Part shown: piece by piece, positions 22,790 to 35,014 of the stretch | How the letters are laid out: the number at the start of each line of letters is the position of its first letter | Position numbering within the stretch: the first letter of the stretch is position 1 | Origin: Tubiluchus corallicola | Taxonomy: Eukaryota > Priapulida > Priapulimorpha > Priapulimorphida > Tubiluchidae | Direction: 5' to 3' | Length of the DNA: 64,000 nucleotides | Assembly: GCA_030141605.1 (NCBI GenBank) | Contig: JAQGDQ010000689.1 | Location: 1-64,000, forward strand | Position numbers and translations under genes: made by a program | The notes under the pieces: model-generated | Told to the model about the DNA's origin: nothing | The model's database searches: none | The model's input: the letters and a program-made list of their open reading frames with translations, nothing else

Positions 22790-23345
22790 GAGTGTACATT
22801 TATATGCACTATTTTCACATTGTGACTACAATTTATATGCACTATTTTCACATTGTGACTACAATTTATATGCACTTTTCTCACATTGTGACTACAATTT
22901 ATATGCACTATTTCACATTGTGACTACAATTTATATGCACTTTTCTCACATTGTGACTACAATTTATATGCACTATTTCACATTGTGACTACAATTTATA
23001 TGCACTTTTCTCACATTGTGACTACAATTTATATGCACTATTTCACATTGTGACTACAATTTATATGCACTATTTCACATTGTGACTACAATTTATATGC
23101 ACTATTTTTACATTGTAACTACAATTTATATGCACTATTTCACATTGTGACTACAATTTATATGCACTATTTTCACATTGTGACTACAATTTATATGCAC
23201 TATTTTCTCATTGTAACTACAATTTATATGCACTATTTCACATTGTGACTACAATTTATATGCACTATTTTCACATTGTGACTACAATTTATATGCACTA
23301 TTTTCACATTGTGACTACAATTTATATGCACTGTTTTCACATTTA
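22790..23345. repeat. 32/33-bp minisatellite, unit 1
   Basis: About 17 units of ATATGCACTATTTTCACATT followed by GTGACTACAATTT; a one-base length difference makes 32- and 33-bp versions. The array leads directly into the promoter of the second protamine-like copy. Confidence 0.95.
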
Positions 23346-23405
23346 TCCTGTAATTGTCTGCTTGTCTAACATATGACGATACATATTGTATGGTGACGCA
23401 CAATC

Positions 23406-23419
23406 GTTGCCATGGAAAC
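23406..23419. promoter_or_regulatory. RFX X-box, protamine-like copy 2
   Basis: GTTGCCATGGAAAC, 108 bp before the ATG, identical to copy 1. The perfect CRE of copy 1 is not present; GGTGACGCAC just upstream is a weak remnant. Confidence 0.65.
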
Positions 23420-23527
23420 GTTTAATCTCACTCCGAGGCATCACTGAAGCTCGAAGGAGTTGATTCTGATACTCGGCTGAGAAACGTGGTGCTGGACTTC
23501 TCTCCCTTTATCGTGTAAAGCAAGGAC

Positions 23528-23936
23528 ATGGCTGGTAAGCAGACACGGGTTGTTTATACAGCTCCAAAAAGTAAATAAACTACAGTTGATTAAGGCCTAC
23601 GATATTTATAAGAATTACTTAACTGACACTTAAATTAATTAACAATTTAGTGCAAATTATCATGAACTTTGCTTTCCAGTCTCACGTTCTCGTTGTGAGA
23701 GACGACGTTCCGGTAGACGTTCCCGTTCCCGTTCTCGCCGACGTTCTCGTTATGGAAGACGTTCCCGTAGACGTTCTCGTTATGGAAGACGTTCCCGTCG
23801 ACGTTCTCGCTATGGAAGACGTTCCCGTCGACGTTCTCGTTATGGAAGACGTTCTCGTTACGGAAGACATTGTGGTTTCCTTCCACCGCGTCCAGGAGGG
23901 CCAGTGACGCCAGGGGCACCAGGGGTATGGACCTAG
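23528..23936 (+). CDS. Protamine-like Arg/Ser-rich protein, copy 2
   Basis: Exon 1 is 23528-23534 (ATGGCTG) and exon 2 is 23680-23936, with the same donor and acceptor as copy 1. The product has 87 residues. It shares the first 28 or so residues with copy 1, then has more regular SRYGRRSRRR units, and ends RHCGFLPPRPGGPVTPGAPG plus VWT. The C-terminal tail is therefore unlike copy 1 and resembles copy 3. The core differences come from gain and loss of 18-33-base codon blocks, so the frame is always kept. Function as for copy 1. Confidence 0.7.
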
Positions 23937-24046
23937 GCGTACATGGCAACGACGGGGGTAGGCCCATCTCTGCCGAAATTCAAGCTCTGCAAAACTTCAC
24001 GGTATGGCAGCCTTACTGAGAATATTTGTTGAATTGGAACTGCAGG

Positions 24047-24307
24047 TTATTTATTTTGACTTACAATGATGTATGAAATTGTACCGTAATTTATTAGCAT
24101 TTCCGGAGTTGCAGTCAAGCACAACATTTTACTATTGTACATGAAGATACTGGTTACAAATGCACTGAGAAGTCGCAAATTTGTTTTGAGGGAAAGTTTC
24201 TTGCTGGCGAGAATTGATTTATCTTTGATAAAACAGTATATTGCTTGCTGTTTCATATTTTTCGTCTCATCAATTATGATGCCATTATTCAAAATTTTAA
24301 ATCGCAC
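24047..24307 (-). pseudogene. RTE-like LINE C-terminal fragment, unit 2
   Basis: Nearly identical to the fragment in unit 1, with W to L in YNSKMLCLTATPEML. Confidence 0.62.
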
Positions 24308-24974
24308 TTAGAGCACCGTACTAACACATGATTTTTTTTCAGAAAATGAAAATTCTCCCTAGCAAAATTGAAATGACAAATTTACAAGCAGAAGGGAAAA
24401 AGTTTCTGCCACAAAAAGTTTTCGATCTTCATCATTACTGTAACGTCAGATGAGCTTAGCTTCAGTGGAAAATCAACCTTTCATACTTTCACGAAATTGT
24501 TAAACTTTGTTAAAAAAATTAATTAAAATTAAAAAGAAGTTTTGACTTAATCATTTTTTTGGTTTTATTATATTGCAATAATGTGAAAAATCTGTGAAAT
24601 TGTATCGTAATTATTATAAATGTTGTGATAATTTTTGCAACCAGTGTCGTCATACTTATTTTATGCAAAAAATTAAAGCCATCTAATGAATGTAATACGG
24701 AGTCTGAACTGGACATCAGCATGCCTTACACGCCCTATGAGGAGGAGGCTGCAAGCCATTATCCGTGCACTCCATCAAATGCAGGGATTACTATGGCATC
24801 GGTTGTGAGGCGGGATCAGCACCTACCTTAACAGAAAAGCAATTATACAAGACGCAATATACATATACATATACATCTATAATTATATATATTATCTTCA
24901 TCTCCGTACAATTCATTAGATAAATGTACACTTTCTAATAGTTAGCAAATTCAGTAAATAAATTAATATTAATG

Positions 24975-24977
24975 AAA

Positions 24978-25008
<31 letters not shown>

Positions 25009-25352
25009 GTGATAGTGACAGTGACAGCGACAGCGACAGAGACACCGACAGCGACAGCAACAGCAACAGCCACAGTAAAAGTAACAGTAACAGTAACAGT
25101 AACAGTAACAGTAACAGTAATAGTAATAGCAATAGTAACAGTAATAATAACAATAACCATAACCATAACCATAACCATAACCATAACCATAACCATAACC
25201 ATAACCATAACCATAACCATAACCATAACCATAACCATAACCATAACCATAACCATAACCATAACCATAACCATAACCATAACCATAACCATAACCATAA
25301 CCATAACCATAACAATAACAATAACAATAACAATAACAATATCAATAACAAT

Positions 25353-25388
<36 letters not shown>

Positions 25389-25425
25389 AATAATAATAAT
25401 AGTAATAATAATAAGGCGCATAGCT
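24975..25425. repeat. Compound microsatellite, unit 2
   Basis: Same order of motifs as in unit 1, with a longer (CCATAA)n run at about 25155-25312 and a shorter CAA run. Confidence 0.97.
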
Positions 25426-25662
25426 GTAAAGAAAAGTTGAAAAGGCACAAAAATGATCTTTCGTCATAATATACAGAATATCGTAAACTTACTAAACCAG
25501 GTGGAGGTACCAGAATGTCACCTTCAAAGGCACCTGAAAAAACAGTGAAAAGATGTTATTGTTTATAGCAATGCTACCATTTACCCGGCTATAGTATTAA
25601 AGTAAGCATGCCTTTTCACAGTTGCAGCGATTGATGAGGATCGTGGAAAGGTCAAAGGTTGA

Positions 25663-26605
25663 GTGTACATTTATATGCACTATTTTCACATTGTGACTAC
25701 AATTTATATGCACTATTTTCATATTGTGACTACAATTTATATGCACTATTCTCACATTGTGACTACAATTTATATGCACTATTTCACATTGTGACTACAA
25801 TTTATATGCACTATTTCACATTGTGACTACAATTTATATGCACTATTTCACATTGTAACTACAATTTATATGCACTATTTCACATTGTGACTACAATTTA
25901 TATGCACTATTTCACATTGTGACTACAATTTATATGCACTATTTCACATTGTAACTACAATTTATATGCACTATTTCACATTGTGACTACAATTTATATG
26001 CACTATTTTCACATTGTGACTACAATTTATATGCACTATTTTCACATTGTGACTACAATTTATATGCACTATTTTCACATTGTGACTACAATTTATATGC
26101 ACTATTTTCACATTGTGACTACAATTTATATGCACTATTTTCACATTGTGACTACAATTTATATGCACTATTCTCACATTGTAACTACCATTTATATGCA
26201 CTATTTCGCATTGTGACTACAATTTATATGCACTATTTCACATTGTGACTACAATTTATATGCACTATTTCACATTGTAACTACAATTTATATGCACTAT
26301 TTCACATTGTGACTACAATTTATATGCACTATTTCACATTGTGACTACAATTTATATGCACTATTTCACATTGTAACTACAATTTATATGCACTATTTCA
26401 CATTGTGACTACAATTTATATGCACTATTTTCACATTGTGACTACAATTTATATGCACTATTTTCACATTGTGACTACAATTTATATGCACTATTTTCAC
26501 ATTGTGACTACAATTTATATGCACTATTTTCACATTGTGACTACAATTTATATGCACTATTTTCACATTGTAACTACAATTTATATGCACTGTTTTCACA
26601 TTTAT
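25663..26605. repeat. 32/33-bp minisatellite, unit 2
   Basis: About 28 units, including a higher-order duplication: the block of three to four 32-bp units followed by six 33-bp units at 25860-26190 recurs at 26280-26600. Confidence 0.95.
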
Positions 26606-26664
26606 CCTGTAATTGTCTGCTTGTCTAACATATGATGATACATATTGTATGGTGACGCACAATC

Positions 26665-26678
26665 GTTGCCATGGAAAC
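26665..26678. promoter_or_regulatory. RFX X-box, protamine-like copy 3
   Basis: GTTGCCATGGAAAC, 108 bp before the ATG, as in the other copies. Confidence 0.65.
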
Positions 26679-26786
26679 GTTTCATCTCACTCCGAGGCAT
26701 CACTGAAGTTCGAAGAAGTTGATTCTGATACTCGGCTGAGAAACGTGGTGCTGGACTTCTCTCCCTTTATCGAGTAAAGCAAGGAC

Positions 26787-27186
26787 ATGGCTGGTAAGCA
26801 GACACGGGTTGTTTATATAGCTCCAAAAAGTAAATAAACTACAGTTGATTAAGGCCTACGATATTTAAAAGAATTACTTAACTGACACTGAAATTAATTA
26901 ACAATTTAGCGCAAATTATCATGAACTTTGCTTTCCAGTCTCACGTTCTCGTTGTGAGAGACGACGTTCCGGTAGACGTTCCCGTTCCCGTTCTCGCCGA
27001 CGTTCTCGTTATGGAAGACGTTCCCGTCGGCGCTCTCCTTCCCGTCGACGTTCTCGTTATGGAAGAGGTTCCCGTCGACGTTCTCGTTATGGAAGACGTT
27101 CTCGTTATGGAAGACGTACTCCCTTCCTTCCACCGCGTCCAGGGAGTTCAGGGGTGCCCGGGGCGCCAGGATGGCAGCCTTACTGA
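26787..27186 (+). CDS. Protamine-like Arg/Ser-rich protein, copy 3
   Basis: Exon 1 is 26787-26793 and exon 2 is 26939-27186 with the same splice sites; 84 residues. The core mixes features of copies 1 and 2 (one RRRSPSRRR block, one SRYGRGS, then SRYGRRSRYGRR). It ends TPFLPPRPGSSGVPGAPGWQ plus PY. The downstream flank is shared with the other units up to about 27700, where this unit stops. Confidence 0.7.
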
Positions 27187-27213
27187 AAATATTTGTTGAA
27201 TTGGAACTGCAGG

Positions 27214-27474
27214 TTATTTATTTTCACTTACAATGATGTATGAAATTGTACCGTAATTTGTTAGCATTTCCGGAGTTGCAGTCAAACACAACATTTTACT
27301 ATTGTACATGAAGATACTGGTTACAAATGCACTGAGAAGTCGCAAATTTGTTTTGAGGGAAAGTTTCTTGCTGGCGAGAATTGATTTACCTTTGATAAAA
27401 CAGTATATTGCTTGCTGTTTCCTATTTTTCGTCTCATCAATTATGATGCCATTATTCAAAATTTTAAATCGCAC
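27214..27474 (-). pseudogene. RTE-like LINE C-terminal fragment, unit 3
   Basis: Third copy of the VTSIFMYNS/CLTATPEM fragment, duplicated together with the protamine-like gene. Confidence 0.62.
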
Positions 27475-27720
27475 TTAGAGCACCTTACTAACACATGATT
27501 TTTTTCTTTTTCAGGAATATTTATGAAAATTCTCCCTAGCAAAATTGAAATGACAAATTTACAAGCAGAAGGGAAAAAGTTTCTGTCACAAAACGTTTTC
27601 AATCTTCATCATTACTGTAACGTCAGATGAGCTTAACTTCAGTGGAAAATCAACCTTTCATACTTGCACGAAATTGTTAAACTTTGTTAAAAAATGAATT
27701 TTTGCAACCAGTGTTCATTT

Positions 27721-27900
27721 ACTTACTTACTTTCACTCACTCACTCACTCACTCACTCACTTATGTGTTTGCACCTGGTATTCCTAGTCGGTCACCCATC
27801 CAAGTACTAACCCGCCTCTACGTTGCTTAACTTCGGTGATCAGACGAGAACCGGTGTCTTCAACATGATTTGAACAACCGGTATCGCGTACTCGCGTACA
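27721..27900 (-). ncRNA. 5S rRNA-derived sequence (5S SINE or pseudogene)
   Basis: The minus strand contains the core of 5S rRNA, including CTCGTCTGATCACCGAAGTT, AAGCAACGT, GGGTTAGTACTTGGATGGGT and GACC. These hold the internal RNA polymerase III control region. The 5' end is abnormal (the usual GCCTACGACCATACC is replaced by sequence including ACCGGTTGTTCAAATCATG). The 3' end runs into (AGTG)n and (AAGT)n, a tail typical of SINEs. It is therefore more likely a 5S-derived SINE or retropseudogene than a working 5S gene. Confidence 0.7.
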
Positions 27901-28427
27901 AGTACCTGCTCGTCATATACAAGAATTGCAATCGCCGTAATTATCCGGTTGGCCATCTGCTACGTCCCAAGAAGTAAAAAGAGTAGGTCCACCTGTTGCA
28001 AACCACCTCCAGTCACCCTCCTCGTGTATGTCGGTTAAACCAATCCAAAAATGCTCACCAGCTTTATTAAAAACAAAATATAATTCATATTAAATTTCGT
28101 TATTTACCATTATATTTTCATACAATATAACAGCTATTTAACTGTTATACATTCCACAGCAATTATAACGTACTTTACCGCTCCCATGAAACACTAAAAT
28201 AACAAATATTATCAGTAATTTTTTTCGAAATTTTGACATAACAGCCTGCGGAAAAAACGTTCTAGCCGCACCTGGTGGGACTGTCGAAACGAGATATATA
28301 GCTCTTTAGAAAGAGAAAGAACAGGGCTACTCGATGATTGGGCTACATTTTAGGACATGTCCATCAAAAGGAGTGCCAACTAGTTAATTAGACTGTTCTA
28401 TTTTTGGCGATTGCAAAGCCATTGTTG
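27901..28427. other. Spacer between 5S-like element and right inverted repeat
   Basis: No ORF or family recognised. The first 60 bp, including CCGGTATCGCGTACTCGCG, may belong to the 5S-derived element. Confidence 0.35.
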
Positions 28428-28592
28428 TGACGTCATCCATTGTACTCTGTTTATAACCTTAAACTTTAATTCAGTAAAAGCTTCTGGCTTTGTTTTAGGT
28501 TAGTAAACAAACACTAGGTAGGATGTTCGCGTATTTTTGATTATGAGTGGATTTATACGCAAAGTTTTTGCGGGGCCTTTGCTAGTCTATAA
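28428..28592. repeat. Right arm of the inverted repeat, with CRE
   Basis: Reverse complement of 20399-20570. It includes a perfect TGACGTCA at 28428-28435. Beyond the CRE the sequence no longer resembles the protamine-like promoter. Confidence 0.85.
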
Positions 28593-28869
28593 TAATGCTA
28601 TTAGAGGATTCTTTAATTCTCTAGGCGCAAGCTAAATGTACGTTAGCCACGTGGACCAAGTTTTTCCCGCATACACAGGAAGGCTGTGTTTACTTTCAGA
28701 AGTAGGCTGTTTCTGACTCAGAATACTGTTATTAATAACTTGCTGTACAATACTGATACAATTTTTAGATACAATGTACCAAGTTTTTCCTGCATACGTA
28801 GCAAGGATGTATTTAGTCTCGGAAGTAGGCTGTTTGTGCAATACTGATAGAAAATAAAAATTTTCAATA

Positions 28870-29299
28870 AAAAATTTGTTGGCTTGGTACTTTTGTTCAG
28901 CATGTCCATCTTGTTTACACATAATAATTATTTTTTCTACCTGTGCCCGCGTGCTAAATATAGCCTGTATCCCACGCGATACATTGGGATTCAATGGAAG
29001 CATAAAATGTGCTTCATTTTGCAACTGCTGATAGTTTTTTAAAGTATTTAAGACATTTAGCATGCACGCTATGCTGATCTGTACAAAGTCATCTCTAAAG
29101 TACTGTACCTTGTGCAGTTTTTTATGCTTTGTAGATTTTCTAGTTTGCCATTTTATCACCATTTTTAGTCTATTGTTATTGGCCCAAATCAAAACAACTA
29201 TTAACAGATGAAATAACTGTCAGTTTTAAAATTTTATTAATTTTAAGAGCAGAAAATATTCCCGCATCCCACAGGATACAACGGGTATGAAAGGGTTAA
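28870..29299. mobile_element. piggyBac-type MITE, copy 3
   Basis: Shares the whole interior of copy 1 (GGCTTGGTACTTTTGTTCAG onward), both palindromes, and the right end ATGAAAGGGTTAA at 29287-29299. The left terminal repeat is missing or replaced. The 186-residue minus ORF over this element (28632-29192) has no transposase motif that I recognise. Confidence 0.75.
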
Positions 29300-31249
29300 C
29301 TCTGTAATATTTTAATTTTGTTGGTGGGTTTGTTTGTTTGGGTCAATTGAATTTTATTTGCACTTTGTAACAGATACTTTCTTGTATATAAGCTGACTAT
29401 GTGTGTGTAAACTGACTCCGTGTTTTTTATACTTCTGCCTTATTTTGATTGTTCTATGGACTGTAAACGTCTAAAATAAAATAAATAAATGCTGCATCAC
29501 ATATTTAGAGTAGCATTTTTAACATTGAGTGAAAGTTCGTCTCCTGGCCACCGTATTCTCGTCAACATGGGTTTGTTGGCCAGTTACAGACTCGCTCGAT
29601 CAGTACGTTTATCCTGAATTGTATTAACTTTACGAAATTGCTAATAAGCAGCATAACGCATTAATTATTCACAGCATATGCCATATTTATTCACTGTTTC
29701 TAAATTTAAACTCATTTGAACTTGTTGCCTCATTTTTTGTGAAGTTACTGATTATTCATTTGTAGTTACCTACTTCACATAGACATAGACTCATTTATTC
29801 TCTCCAATTAGCTTAACATCAAAAGTTTTTTAAATATTAAGTAATTATAATCATGGAGCAGGGCAGGGAAGGATCATAGTGTCATCTAGTCTCCTGCCCT
29901 TTCTTATAAATAGATTAGCGCAGATAACAAAAACGAAAATAAATAAGAAAAAAATAGTAATAACAGTATAAATGATACAAATAATCCAAAAAGAAAGATA
30001 GATACCAAAATCTAAACAAAACAATACAATTATTCAGTAATTAGGATTATCATATGTAGTAGGTTCAAATGGGGTCTTATTAACAGGGGAATTTGACCAA
30101 GGTTAGTGAGTAAAGTTAAAAACTGAGAGTATGGAAAGAAAAAAAGAAGTATCAAAAAGTGTAATATAGAAAAATTTATGAGAAAAAGTAAGTATGAGAA
30201 ACAGCAACAACTACTTAGAAGATGAGGAGAAAAAAGAAAATTGACAATTAATAAATACATTTTGCAGTTTCTATACCTTCATCTAACTATTGATTTGCAG
30301 ACGGTACCTCGCTGACAAGGTCTAAAACCCAGGTTGGTTCGGTACCAACAGATGCGGAGGTCATAAGTGTCTATAACTCTTCCAACATCCATCCACAAAA
30401 CAACAGATTGATGTGTGAGAAAAATGACACTTTTATTAGCAAATTGCATGAAGCAGATTCAAAAATCATGATGAACTACAGCTCACACAGCCGTGGATTA
30501 CAGTAACTGGACCAGTAAGAGCAGAGACGACCGCTTTTATACAGGCCAGATGCATAAATTGGCTTAGACACAAACTTACATTTTAGGTGAAATGGGTGTT
30601 CAGTAAAGTAATTTTCTGTAGGACCATATATGTGTGTCTCAATATATGCATATTTTACTAGTAATTGTAAATACGTTTTTTGTCCCTGTAATGTACGTTC
30701 TTTTATACGGTACCTTTCGTGCAGAAATAAAGATATAAATAAAAAACAATGAATTAAATAAAGATTTACGACATCATGAATTTTATTTGTAACACTGAAT
30801 AGACGACAAATTTTATTAATCAGTTAGATCTTAGCTTACTTATACTTGATCTTCCAGATCTGAAGATGATGATGATGATGATTATTATTCTCTCTTTGCA
30901 GGGAAAATTGTTTGTACAAATTTGTGCAGTTTCACATAGAGAGTGAATTATACAACATTGCCTGTCATGCATTCTGTAATTAGCTATTTTCATGATGCAT
31001 ATAACATTATTTACAGAAGCCAATTATATGCATATTATATTAACATTAAACTAAAAATCCACTGGGAATGAAGCAACACTCATTTTGAATTGGCATTGGC
31101 GTGGTATTCTGGGCAATTCTGACAGTTGTAACACTTTTCAGTGTGAAGTGCGACTTTTCAAAGGGTTTTCAATGGAGAATTGACAAAGGACACCTTGCAA
31201 TTAGATAGGTAAATTCAACAATTTGGACTGTCAAGCAAAAACAACCCTT
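29300..31249. other. Intergenic, LINE-tail-like sequence and unrecognised DNA
   Basis: 29330-29490 ends in AAAATAAAATAAATAAATGC and looks like a LINE 3' tail. A (GAT)n/(ATT)n run lies near 30864-30890. No gene is supported. Confidence 0.35.
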
Positions 31250-31780
31250 TAGATTTAGATTAGATTAGATTTAATAGATTTATTTCGCAATAAACATATA
31301 CATATACATTACATGTGCATCGATAATCAGTTTTTGTTAATACAAAATTATGATACAATTCATGAATTCTGCACTAGAGACCCAAGAAGCTAGCTTATTG
31401 TAGGCCACTAGAATTAGTTACGAAATTACAATATGTACAAATATAAATACGGGTGGGAAGTAATAAAAATATTATTATACTAGAAGGGGAAATGAAAAAC
31501 AACAAATCATGATTGAGTGATCAGTTATATGTTTCAAGTAAGTTTAATTTATAATTTTTTTAAATATGGACAGCGAGTTGGCATTTTTAATAACTGGAGC
31601 AATTGAATTCCATATGTAAGGGCCATTGTATTTAAAAGAAAATTTTCTAACATTTGTGTTGTACTGTATGTAGTGATAGTTCAGCCCTTGCGTGCGCATC
31701 ATCTGAAAGTTTGTAATTAGATAAACTAACGTTCTTTCGAAGGTCTGAAACATGTCAAAATATATGCGTATATGCATTAT
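31250..31780 (-). pseudogene. LINE 3' end fragment
   Basis: The minus strand reads YNGPYIWNSIAPVIKNANSL, then FKK, the C-terminal signature of CR1/L2-like LINE polymerases (GPxxWNSLxxxIK..SLxxFKK). It ends in a TAAATCTAATCTAATC tail (seen as TTAGATTAGATTAGATTTA on plus at 31255-31273). It is a 5'-truncated copy. Confidence 0.65.
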
Positions 31781-32419
31781 TTATGATATTAAACACGCAG
31801 TAATAAAGTAACACGGAGTATCTAGTAACACAAAAATGCAATTAAATTACACGCAATATCACTATTTTTACAAAGTTTCAAAGTGTCAATGTTACCCAGC
31901 TTTACCTTTCTACTTATTAAATAGATTTACGACATTATTAATTAATTTCCTTTTCATAAATTAACTCCAACACGAAAAACATACTTATGACATTTTGTGA
32001 TTGTTGTGGTCCTTGGCGATTGCAGTGAAGTGCAAAATAGAGGCTGAATAGAAAAGAAGATTTCTGGGATTGAGAGAGGGAAGTCGCGGGAACGTGGTGA
32101 AAGAAATTCTAAAACAATTTTTGAACTTGTACTTTGACTTTTTTTGGTTTAACACATTTATTAGACTAATTTGAAATAGTATAATAAACTAGAAAAATGA
32201 CCAAAATCATATTTCTTATGACTATCTTCAATTCTTTATCTATATTTCGTTATCTACCTGTTGTAAGTTGACAGATCGCGAGTAAAAAGAATTTTAGAAA
32301 TCTTCATGCTTTTGTTCACCGCTGTTCTACTGGTTGTTGAATAGCTAATTCTTCACTGGACAACGATCAGGTAGTCTGTACCCAACCTATCTTAAATGGG
32401 GCGTTTTATTTTCCTTGTC
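31781..32419. other. Intergenic, nothing recognised
   Basis: AT-rich, no supported ORF. Confidence 0.4.
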
Positions 32420-32529
32420 CATTTTAGAAGAATAACTCGATACTCTTTACCATGGAATTAGTCTGCATCATCATCTCCAGAAACTGTGTCATGACAGATT
32501 ACGTCATTAATATGACGATAACAATTCAT

Positions 32530-32543
32530 TTTGCCATGGCAAC
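32530..32543. promoter_or_regulatory. X-box, module 1
   Basis: TTTGCCATGGCAAC, one base off the perfect palindrome found in the other modules. 133 bp before the MGC ATG. Confidence 0.6.
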
Positions 32544-32675
32544 GACTGTTCTTCGTTCTTGCAGTGACGTAATAGATGTCAGTCTTTGTTCGGCCTCATT
32601 TCTTTCTTTGCTTTCGATGCGAGAAAGGTGTTATTATTATTTGCAAGTCTCTAGTGCGTTCTTTAGTGGGTTATC

Positions 32676-32918
32676 ATGGGGTGTTTTGATTTCTTATGCA
32701 ACCGTGAGTGCCGTGAGGACCAACCGGCGCCTAGACGCTGGAGGATCCGGAACATATGGTCTAGGACCCGGGGGCAAGTCGCTCCTATGCCCTCAGTCCA
32801 TTCGTCTTCTGGGACCTCCACACATTGTAGTGGTGAGGGAGAGTCTTCCGGGACAACCGTGCGGGCGTTTCATCTTGGAAGCTCGAGTAGCATGGGTCTT
32901 CCTTTGGTTGAGTGCTGA
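32676..32918 (+). CDS. Small MGC protein, module 1
   Basis: 80 residues starting MGCFDFLCNRECREDQPAPR, then an Arg/Trp-containing stretch (RRWRIRNIWSRTRGQ) and a Ser/Gly/Thr-rich C-terminal half ending GSSSSMGLPLVEC. The ATG context is strong (ATCATGGG). Gly2-Cys3 is compatible with lipid anchoring, although residue 6 is Phe, which is unusual for N-myristoylation. There is no signal peptide, membrane helix or known domain. A second, overlapping frame begins upstream inside the X-box (MATTVLRSC...) and is also open, so coding status is uncertain. The TACTAAC and TTACAG that follow the stop could be part of an intron, and the module could instead give a non-coding RNA. Confidence 0.4.
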   Translation: MGCFDFLCNRECREDQPAPRRWRIRNIWSRTRGQVAPMPSVHSSSGTSTHCSGEGESSGTTVRAFHLGSSSSMGLPLVEC

Positions 32919-32959
32919 ATGTCATTCTTAAGTACTAACCTTACAGTACCATGCTCTCA

Positions 32960-33920
32960 CATCTGGGCTCATCTGAGACACCGTAAGGGGGAAGGGGGGT
33001 TGAGCAGAAATCTGGGCTCTGGTCAGGACAGCCACTATTGGACTGACAGAGCCCCGTAAGGTGGTAGGCGTGGATTAGATCAAATCTGGGCTCTGATCAG
33101 GACAGCCACTATTGGACCGGCAGAGCCCCGCAAGGAGGTAGGCGTGGATTAGATCAAATCTGGGCTCTGATCAGGACAGCCACTATTGGACCGGCAGAGC
33201 CCCGCAAGGAGGTAGGCAGGGATTAGATCAAATCTGGGTTCTGGTCAGGACAGCCATCATTGGACTGGCAGAGCCCCATAAAGTGTTAGGCAGGAATTAG
33301 ATCAAATCTTGGCTCTGGTTCAGGACAGCCACTATTGGACTGGCAGAGCCCCGTAAGGCAGTAGGCGGGGATTAGATCAAATCGGGTCTTTGGTCAGGAC
33401 AGCCACTATTGGACAGGCAGAGCCCCATAAGGTGGTAGGCGGGTATTAGATCAAATCTAGGTTCTGGTCAGGACAGCCACCATTGGACTAGCAGAGCCCC
33501 GTAAGGTGGTAGGTGGGAATTAGATCAAATCTGGGTTCTGGTCAGGACAGCCACCATTGGACTAGCAGAGCCCCGTAAGGTGGTAGGTGGGAATTAGATC
33601 AAATCTGGGCTCTGGTAAGGACAGCCACTATTGGACTGGCAGAACCCCGTAAGGTGGTAGGCGGGGATTAGATCAAATCTGGGCTCTGGTCAGGACAGCC
33701 ACTATTGGACTGCCAGAGCCCCGTAAGGTGGTAGGCGGGGATTAGATCAAATCTGGGCTCTGGTTCAGGACAGCCACTATTGGACCGGCAGAGCCCCGTA
33801 AGGAGGTAGGCGGAGATTAGATCAAATCTGGGCTCTGGTCAGGACAGCCACTATTGGACTGGCAGAGCCCCATAAGGTGGTAGGCGGGGATTAGATCAAA
33901 TCTGAGCTCTGGTCAGGACA
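32960..33920. repeat. First block of the 74-bp repeat
   Basis: About 13 head-to-tail units of 74 bp, the longest uninterrupted block. Each unit contains CCGTAAGGTGG. Units differ from each other at several bases, more than the blocks to the right do. Confidence 0.93.
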
Positions 33921-34030
33921 GTCATCTTAGAAGAATAACTCGATACTCGTTGCCATGGAATTAGTCTGTATCATTATCTCCTGAAAGCGCATCACGACAC
34001 ATTACGTCATTCATATGACGATAACAATTC

Positions 34031-34044
34031 GTTGCCATGGCAAC
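34031..34044. promoter_or_regulatory. X-box, module 2
   Basis: Perfect palindromic GTTGCCATGGCAAC, flanked by TTACGTCAT upstream and TGACGTAAT downstream. Confidence 0.65.
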
Positions 34045-34179
34045 GACAGTTCTTCATTCTTGCAGTGACGTAATAGATGTCAGTCTTTGTTCGGCCTCAT
34101 TTCTTTCATTGCTTTCGATGCGAGAAAGGCATTATTATTATTATTTGCAAGTCTCTAGTGCGTTCTTTAGTGGGTTATC

Positions 34180-34392
34180 ATGGGGTACTTTGATTTCTTA
34201 TGCAACCGCAAGCGCGGTGAGGACCAACCGACGCCTAGACACTATAGGATCCGGACCATATGGTCTAGGACCCGGGGGCAAGTCGCTCCTATGCCCTCAG
34301 TCCATTCGTCTTCTGGGACCTCCACGCATTGTAGTGGCAAGGGAGTCTTCTGGGACAACTGTGGGGGCGGTTTGTCTTGGAAGCTCGAGTAG
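34180..34392 (+). CDS. Small MGY protein, module 2
   Basis: 70 residues starting MGYFDFLCNRKRGEDQPTPR. Relative to module 1 a two-base difference near 34343 shifts the frame, so the protein ends GGGLSWKLE, while the Ser-rich SSSSMGLPLVEC tail falls into the upstream MATTV frame. Confidence 0.35.
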   Translation: MGYFDFLCNRKRGEDQPTPRHYRIRTIWSRTRGQVAPMPSVHSSSGTSTHCSGKGVFWDNCGGGLSWKLE

Positions 34393-34865
34393 CATGGGTC
34401 TCCCTCTGGTTGAGTGCTGAATGTCATTCTTAAGTACTAACCTTACAGTACCATGTTCTCACATCTGGGCTCATCTGAGACCCCGTAAGGTGGTAGGTGG
34501 GATTGAGCGGAAATCTGGGCTCTGGTCAGGACAGCCACTATTGGACTGGCAGAGCCCTGTAAGGTGGTAGGCAGGGATCAGATCAAATCTGGGCTCTGGT
34601 CAGGAAAGCCACTATTGGACTGGGAGAGCCCGGTAAGGTGGTAGGCGTGGATTAGATCAAATCTGGGCTCTGGTCAGGACAGTCATAATTGGACTGGCAG
34701 AGCCCCGTAAGGTGGTAGGCAGGGATTAGATCAAATCTGGGCATTGGTCAGGACAGTCATTTTAGAAGAATAACTCGTTACCCGTTACCATGGAATTAGT
34801 CTGCATCATCATCTCCTGAAAGTGCGTCATGACACATTACGTCATTCATATGATGATAACAATTC

Positions 34866-34879
34866 GTTGCCATGGCAAC
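34866..34879. promoter_or_regulatory. X-box, module 3
   Basis: Perfect GTTGCCATGGCAAC. Confidence 0.65.
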
Positions 34880-35014
34880 GACTGTTCTTCGTTCTTGCAG
34901 TGACGTAATAGATGTCAGTCTTTGTTTGGCCTCATTTCTTTCTTTGCTTTCGATGCGAGAAAGGCATTATTATTATTATTTGCAAGTCTCTAGTGCGTTC
35001 TTTAGTGGGTTATC

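Noticed and set aside
27721..27900. Functional 5S rRNA gene
   Set aside because: The 5' end does not match 5S rRNA and the 3' end continues into AGTG repeats without a T-run terminator.
28632..29192. 186-residue minus ORF as a piggyBac transposase
   Set aside because: It mostly lies over the MITE interior, and I see no DDD-type motifs or C-terminal zinc finger; the frame is not open in the other two MITE copies.
32930..32950. TACTAAC followed by TTACAG after the MGC stop as a true intron end
   Set aside because: Branch point and acceptor would be only a few bases apart and no donor is conserved in all modules (GTGAGT at 32705 is GCAAGC in modules 2 and 3).
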